From: Darksidea phi
Lineage: Eukaryota > Ascomycota > Dothideomycetes > Pleosporales > Lentitheciaceae
Length of the DNA stretch: 64,000 nt
NCBI GenBank assembly: GCA_030770425.1
Contig: JASJFT010000011.1
Span: 124,001-188,000, forward strand
Direction: 5' to 3'
The translations under genes and the position numbers were made by a program. The first letter of the stretch is position 1; each line of letters begins with the position of its first letter. Below are positions 58,894 to 64,000 of this stretch, in pieces. The notes under the pieces were generated by a model. The model saw nothing but the letters and a program-made list of their open reading frames with translations, made no database searches and was not told the DNA's origin.

Positions 58894-60612
58894 ATGGAGT
58901 TGGTTCAAATCTTATTGCTGCTATGCGGCTTCTCGTTGACCTTTTATATCATCGATGCCCTCCGCCGACTCTACTTTCACCCCTTATCTCGATATCCAGG
59001 CACGAGACTAGGCATCGCTTTCCCCACGTGGTACAAGCTCTACAGGAACTTCAAGAAGCGAGGACAGTTTATATTTGAAATCGCGCGGCTACACGACCAA
59101 TACGGCCCGGTAGTGCGCATCGGAGTGAGCGACATACACGTCAACGATCCGGACGTCTTCTTGGAAATCACCAAAATAGGATCGCGCTTTCGAAAACACT
59201 CCAACTTCTATGACCGTATCTCCTTTCGTAATACCTCTCTGGGGTTTATAGACCCGTACGAACACCGTGCGAGGCACTCGGTACTAGTGACCGCCGCCTT
59301 CTCTCCCAAGAAGATTCAGGGTCTGGCGAGACTTGTCGAGCGTAAGGTTTCCAGGCTCATTGAGCGATTCGAAAACGATTCGGTAAACAATACACCTGTA
59401 AATATCCACAAGGGCATGAAGGCACTTGCTATGGACATAATCAGTGAGCTCACCATGGGTGAAAGCCTTGGGTGCTTGGATCATCCTACCTTCCGGAACC
59501 TATTTTTGGAAAAGCTCCATGCCATTTTTCAGGAGATGAGCTGGATCCAAAAAATTCTGTTCACGGTTGCCAAAGTCTCGCTTTCCTCCCCTCCATGGAT
59601 GTTTAAATTCATCCATCCGCCCACCATGGTTTTGATGAAGGAATTGGCCAAGCCACGTATCCGCGAATACCTCGACCGCAAGCATGTTGCGGAGGACGCC
59701 TCTGGAGTTCTGAACAGATCGGTCATTATCGATGCTCTCACGGATCCGTCAAATGCAAAGCACGGCAAAACGATCGATTTTGAGACCCTCTCCGAGGAAA
59801 TCGTCACGCTTCTAACAGCGGGTGGAGATACCGTCTCATCGGCACTGATATTCGGCATTTATCATATATGTCGCGACGGAAAGGTGTATCGGAAACTTGA
59901 GGAAGAGATCCTAGCTGCTTTTCCTACGAAAGACAGTGTCACTTATGAAGAAGCGAAGAATCTTCCATATCTGGTAAATATGACAAGGCTTTTTATTACT
60001 ATCGGATTGATCATTAAACAACTCCACAGACTGCATGCATCAAGGAAACGCTGAGGACAAGCAATCCATTGCCCGGACGCTTACCGCGAGTCGTGCCTCC
60101 GGAAGGATTTGAGTTGTATGGCCAGAACATTCCTGGAGGAGTGAGTGAATACCTCTCCCCACCATACTAATAAATAACAATCCTAATAGTGTGTGATAAA
60201 CACCTCCGCTTTTCTCCTGAATCGCCACCCATCCATCTGGGACGAGCCAAACAGCTTCAACCCCGAACGATGGCTCCAGCCGAACTCGAAGCACCTGGAG
60301 CAGTACATGACCTCCTTCTACCGAGGGACTCGCCAGTGCCTCGGCAAAGAGTAAGCTTACCATATACATGTTCGAAGGGAAAATACTGATACCATCAGCC
60401 TAGCATGGTGTGAGCTCTATGTGATGTTCGCGAGTCTTTTCAGGCATTTTGACGTGACTATTCACAATACTTCGGACGCTGATTTGGAGTGGGTAGACGC
60501 GGTACTAGTTGTGTAAGATATAACCTCAACACTCATCTGTTGGAATGCTAATGTCTTTATTAGGTTCAAGGGCAAGAATTTCCATGCGGTGCTGGGATCG
60601 AGGAGCATGTAG
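58894..60612 (+). CDS. cytochrome P450 monooxygenase
   Basis: Membrane-anchored heme monooxygenase, likely a tailoring enzyme of the polyketide. Exons 58894-59973, 60030-60140, 60190-60350, 60399-60512 and 60564-60612 give 504 residues. The ATG at 58894 opens the membrane anchor (LVQILLLLCGFSLTFYIIDAL) and the following HPLSRYPGTRL hinge. The I-helix motif is LLTAGGDTVSS, the ExxR motif KETLR and the PERF-like motif FNPERW. The heme-binding segment is FYRGTRQCLGK with Cys about residue 447. Introns are 56, 49, 48 and 51 bp; each join restores expected family sequence (for example PGG then CVINTSAF). All functional motifs are intact, so unlike the PKS this gene looks active. It is divergent from the FAD oxidase gene. 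The CYP family number cannot be given without comparison. Confidence 0.92.
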
Positions 60613-61109
60613 TCAACGTGATAGCGCAACATTTGGGCCTCCGGGGAGCCGCAGTCTTCGTCTTAATGTTCTGGGCATCGAAGTTTCAGTACTGAACTTT
60701 AAGCTATCATATTGATCGCATATTGATTGCAAATCCTTGCCTCTTCTTCCCTTCGCTTCTTTCCTATGTTGGTCCTTAGAAAGACAGCGTGGGCTCAGAA
60801 ATTCACGCGTGGTGCAATTCTTACGCGATTTCAAACGATTCCCGCTCTCATCAGCAGGCGTGAGCTCAGATTTTGATTGCTCATCCATCGAGCTCGAATG
60901 CAAAGAAGTGGTATCTAAAGCGCCCGATGAACGTGTCGTTGCAGTCGGCTGGGCGCCGTAGGAGCAAAACAAATCGCAAACCCTGACCATGACTTGTTAT
61001 CGATATCCTAGTCTACCCAACGACCGTTTTGCTAAAATAGACTTCACCCGGAGAATAGACTCTGTCTTTTCCAAAATCTCATAACAAACCGCCAGGCAAA
61101 GTAGATGCC

Positions 61110-61900
61110 ATGGTGCTTTTTAACTTGCTTCACTTCCGTGCACTAAATCTAGAAGCAACGACCACCTATGTTGGAGCATCGAAACCTACAAGGAATACGA
61201 ATATGGTTTCTTCTCTCTGGCCTCCTAGGCATTTTGCAACGAACGGAACACCAATCCGTGAATCTGCGCCTCTGTCTACAATACTTAAGCACGGCAACTT
61301 CTTTAGCTAAAGCATCGTCTTCTCCCCAACTCTTACACGCTAAAATCAGAACAAGTCTCACCCATGTTCGAGCACGAAAAATGCTCCTTGCCGGCATGTT
61401 TCTCTGTCCGCGCAGAGAGCCAAACCTGTCGTTTAAAAATCGATGACCGCCTTGGACATGAAAGACCTTGCCGTTTTCCGCCTCAACAGAAACGACTCTT
61501 GTTCTATACGATGATGTTGTTTCTCTCCTCTCATTCACATCTAAAATCGAATCTTTGCGCGAACATGTTTGAGTATCAAAGTAAAAGTCACCCCGTCAAT
61601 ATGGTGTGTCTGTCCCGTTCTCACTCCCCTCAATGCCCGTTTACGCAAACAAATTCGGAAAATGCTCCGTGAACGGTTCCCGCCGTTTCCGAACTCCGAA
61701 CCCAACAAATAGTGTTTTAGGAACCATATCCCTTCATTCATGGTGCACTTGTCTCTCTTCTCCCCCCTCCCAAAGCCAAGTCGCTCCTGCAGATGTTTGG
61801 AGTATCGAAATGGACTTCATCCCTTAATATGGGATTGTCTGGCTCGCCTTTGTCCAACTAAAAGACACGTTTTTCCATGATATGAAGCACTGCTGTTCTG
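61110..61900. repeat. degenerate direct repeats with about 200-bp period
   Basis: Four related blocks start near 61168, 61364, 61566 and 61793, each reading like ATGTTNGAGYAYCRAAR followed about 25 bp later by AATATGGNNTNTCT or a similar string. Each is preceded by a CT-rich stretch of the type TTNTCTCTYNTCNCNCNYTC. Spacing is about 196, 202 and 227 bp. Identity between units looks like roughly 60-70 percent by eye. The unit is not a known element to me. Confidence 0.5.
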
Positions 61901-63230
61901 GAGTCGGCTGTTCCGAATTCTACCACGACACCTTACTATACAGATGGAGTCCTCACACCATCAAAGAAGCGCCGAACCGTACAACACCTAGAGGGCTTGC
62001 CCGACAAGAGCGCATTCTCCTTTCGCAATATCCGCATTGAGGTCTATGACGGATGCTCTTTCTCGCCGTTACACCAAAGATCCGAAGTGCGTATTCGATG
62101 ATACTAGGAATTTGTGAGAAAAAGAGCTGGGTCGCGGTAACCCGAGACTTCAGGAACGTCGTGTCTCCGAAAGATTCCAAAAAGTACACACCCGAGTGTG
62201 CCGAAGACAAGGATCCTAACTTCCGCTGCAAGAACAAGACTGAAAATTGGGCGAATGAGCCAATTTCCAAGTGCTAAAAAGGGGAAAAATACTAAGTTAC
62301 TTGGGTCTCTCTATTCAACCCTCCCCTACAAACGGGACACTCTCCAAACCCCCTGAGACGCCGCTCATGGACGCTCTTGCCTTTATCTCAACCCCACAAA
62401 AGGTTGAAAAAACGGCTGCTTATATTGTAATCCTCCCTGCTTTCTGTCTGCTCCACCCAGTCATTCGCACCCAGCAGCCTAAGTCCTAAGAATAATCGAA
62501 AACTACTACATGCAGAGAGCAGAGCCTACCTGCCGCACTAAGTCCGAAATCTATACCGACAAACACATTCTTCCCACACCCTTAGCGCCTTTAAAAAACC
62601 ATTCCAGCCGAAGCATGTCGTTTTCTTCGCGCAAAAGATTTCCAACCCAAAACTGTCATGGGCTTTTCGCGACAGAGACTTCGTTCTGATACCGTCCCCT
62701 CCTACGCACATCCTCCACTTACAAAAAGCACCTTACTCGAACTTTTATGTGGCGATCAAAGAGAGATAGGATGACCAGGCATGCCTTCCAGAAGAGAAAT
62801 GAAAGATAGGGATACAATGGAGGCCTGAAGAACGCTATTACTCCGAGGACGACACCAGCCCATCTATCGTCTAAAATCGATACTACACGAGCATAGGCAT
62901 CACCAATCGCCCGTCCCTCCCTGTCCATCAACTGCTGTAAATATCAATCATCACTACCATGCTCTGATAGTGAAGTGCATAGCTGTATTCGTCTGCGTAT
63001 ATAGCATCTACGCATAAAAATGACCTTATATCTTTAGTCTTAAACTAGCAAACACATGCGAAGGAAAAACTTCGATGCGGAGAGGCGCACAAAGCCTACG
63101 TTTTTCTCCGAACGAAAAGAAGAGAAAATGAAGTCCCAAAAGAGAACATTTTCATCCACCCATGCAAACAATAGAGCGGGAGGCGTGATTAAGAATAAAA
63201 CCTAGGAAAGAGAAACGCCAAAGCACCTTG

Positions 63231-63255
63231 CCATGCCATGCCATGCCATGCCGTG
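63231..63255. repeat. CCATG pentanucleotide microsatellite
   Basis: Four CCATG units are followed by one CCGTG unit in the 3' flank of the Fmp42-like gene. Confidence 0.85.
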
Positions 63256-63368
63256 CAGAAGAGCAAAAAACGAGGCCACCCAGATATTTTAGAAAAGGAA
63301 AGATAGTCATCCAACAGTCGTCCAAGTGCGTCCTCCGTTTTCATAACGTGGTAGTCGACCTCTGTCTG

Positions 63369-64000
63369 CTAATGCCTCCGCCCCCTCTCCTCATCACCGC
63401 GACTCCCACTCCCACTCGCACCATTCCCATTCAACGTCCCATAATCCTGCACTCCCACACCATTAGCCCCGGGCATAAGGGCCTCCCTCGCACCCTCAGC
63501 TTCCTCCTCAATAGTCTCCCTTTGGATCTTATGGCTTTTCTTGAACACATAGCCTACAAGCGCAATGCCTACCAGCAACGCAGCCGACAGCAAGACAATG
63601 TTGACGGGCACGGGATCGCCGTGAAATTTACGGTGGGTGGCGGCGTCGAGGGCGGACTGCGTGAAGTTGAAGAGGCCGGCAAGACAGATGATGAGGCCGT
63701 AGACTTTGCCGAACGTGGCGAAGCCGAAGACTTTGGCGGAGTAGTCGCTGGATGGTGTTAGCATATGATGGGAGAAGAGAAGCGAGATGAAAAGGCTTAC
63801 GAGACGGCGGTGTAGTAGAGAGGCCGGTAAATGACAAATAGGCAAATACTAGTATATGCTGCCCATGTTTGTGGAATCACACCCAGGACACCGATGGTCG
63901 TTGCAACCGTGACCAGCACCGACAAGCAGAAAGTCGTACTTGTGTTGTCTAGCAAAAGTCCGATGAAGGGCACGGAAATAACACCTCCGAGCGGCAGCGC
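63369..64000 (-). CDS. FMP42: Fmp42-like MFS transporter, 3' part (runs off right edge)
   Basis: Integral membrane protein of the major facilitator superfamily, Fmp42/SLC43-like branch, probably in an internal membrane; its substrate is unknown. Only the 3' end is present: an exon from the window edge to 63801, a 53-bp intron (63748-63800) and a last exon 63747-63369. Visible are a helix with PLGGVISVPFIGLLLDN, then FCLSVLVTVATTIGVLGVIP, and the branch signature YRPLYYTAVSDYSAKVFGFA, whose Ser codon is split by the intron. GKVYGLIICLAGLFNFTQ and a final helix (VNIVLLSAALLVGIALVGYVF) follow. The tail of about 60 residues is Gly-, Asn- and Ser-rich and likely cytosolic. The start codon and the first half are outside the window. 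Confidence 0.88.

Larger units (their letters stand above)
60613..63368. other. gene-poor region right of the cluster with degenerate repeats
   Basis: No confident gene is seen in 2.75 kb. A minus-strand ATG frame (60613-60990, 125 codons) directly abuts the P450 3' end and lacks any motif. Four diverged repeat units of about 200 bp occupy about 61110-61900 (separate entry), and short frames there such as 62053-62277 are not convincing. A CCATG microsatellite is at 63231-63255. Confidence 0.5.

Noticed and set aside
60613..60990. 125-codon minus-strand ATG frame beside the P450 3' end
   Set aside because: Low-complexity Arg, Ser and Lys content, no motif, and its stop abuts the P450 stop, so probably chance in 3' flank.
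1..64000. tRNA genes, rRNA genes and CRISPR-like arrays
   Set aside because: No T-loop/A-box pairs with foldable arms and no regularly spaced identical repeats were seen on either strand; CRISPR is not expected in a fungal nuclear genome.

Overview
The window reads as nuclear DNA of a filamentous ascomycete. Most genes are split by short introns (about 44-175 bp) with GTRNGT-type donors and CTAAC-like branch points. The gene families are fungal: Zn2Cys6 regulator, HET domain, S28 peptidase, CorA-like protein, highly reducing PKS, PTH11/SAT4-type membrane protein. Cues such as RIP-like decay of a transposon point to Pezizomycotina, most likely Dothideomycetes/Pleosporales. The species cannot be fixed from sequence alone. 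All exon structures below were joined by eye from splice signals and reading-frame continuity.

Left part (1-18 kb): a 5'-truncated Zn2Cys6 transcription factor, a secreted S28 serine peptidase, an orphan two-TM glycoprotein-like membrane protein with an 18-bp perfect inverted repeat upstream of it, an SDR oxidoreductase, a seven-exon CorA-like membrane protein and a secreted glycerophosphodiester phosphodiesterase. Middle accessory part (17-28 kb): an F-box protein; a Tc1/mariner-type transposon heavily mutated in a RIP-like way and carrying a younger, unmutated solo LTR; a metallo-beta-lactamase; a decayed HET-domain gene; a secreted FAD oxidoreductase; and a conserved hypothetical. Core part (30-43.5 kb): an SRPK-like kinase, an IQGAP-type scaffold, IMP dehydrogenase (divergent from IQGAP) and a probably mitochondrial NUDIX hydrolase.

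The most notable region is 44.9-60.6 kb, a secondary-metabolite cluster. It holds a highly reducing type I PKS (KS-AT-DH-cMT-ER-KR-ACP), a rhodopsin-fold membrane protein, a secreted berberine-bridge-type FAD oxidase and, divergently, a cytochrome P450. The PKS would make a reduced, C-methylated polyketide, and the FAD oxidase and P450 would oxidise it. However, the PKS reading frame is broken by one extra base inside the AT domain, so the cluster may be dead or the assembly wrong there. To the right lies a 2.7-kb gene-poor stretch with degenerate repeats of about 200 bp, then the 3' part of an Fmp42-like transporter that runs off the edge.
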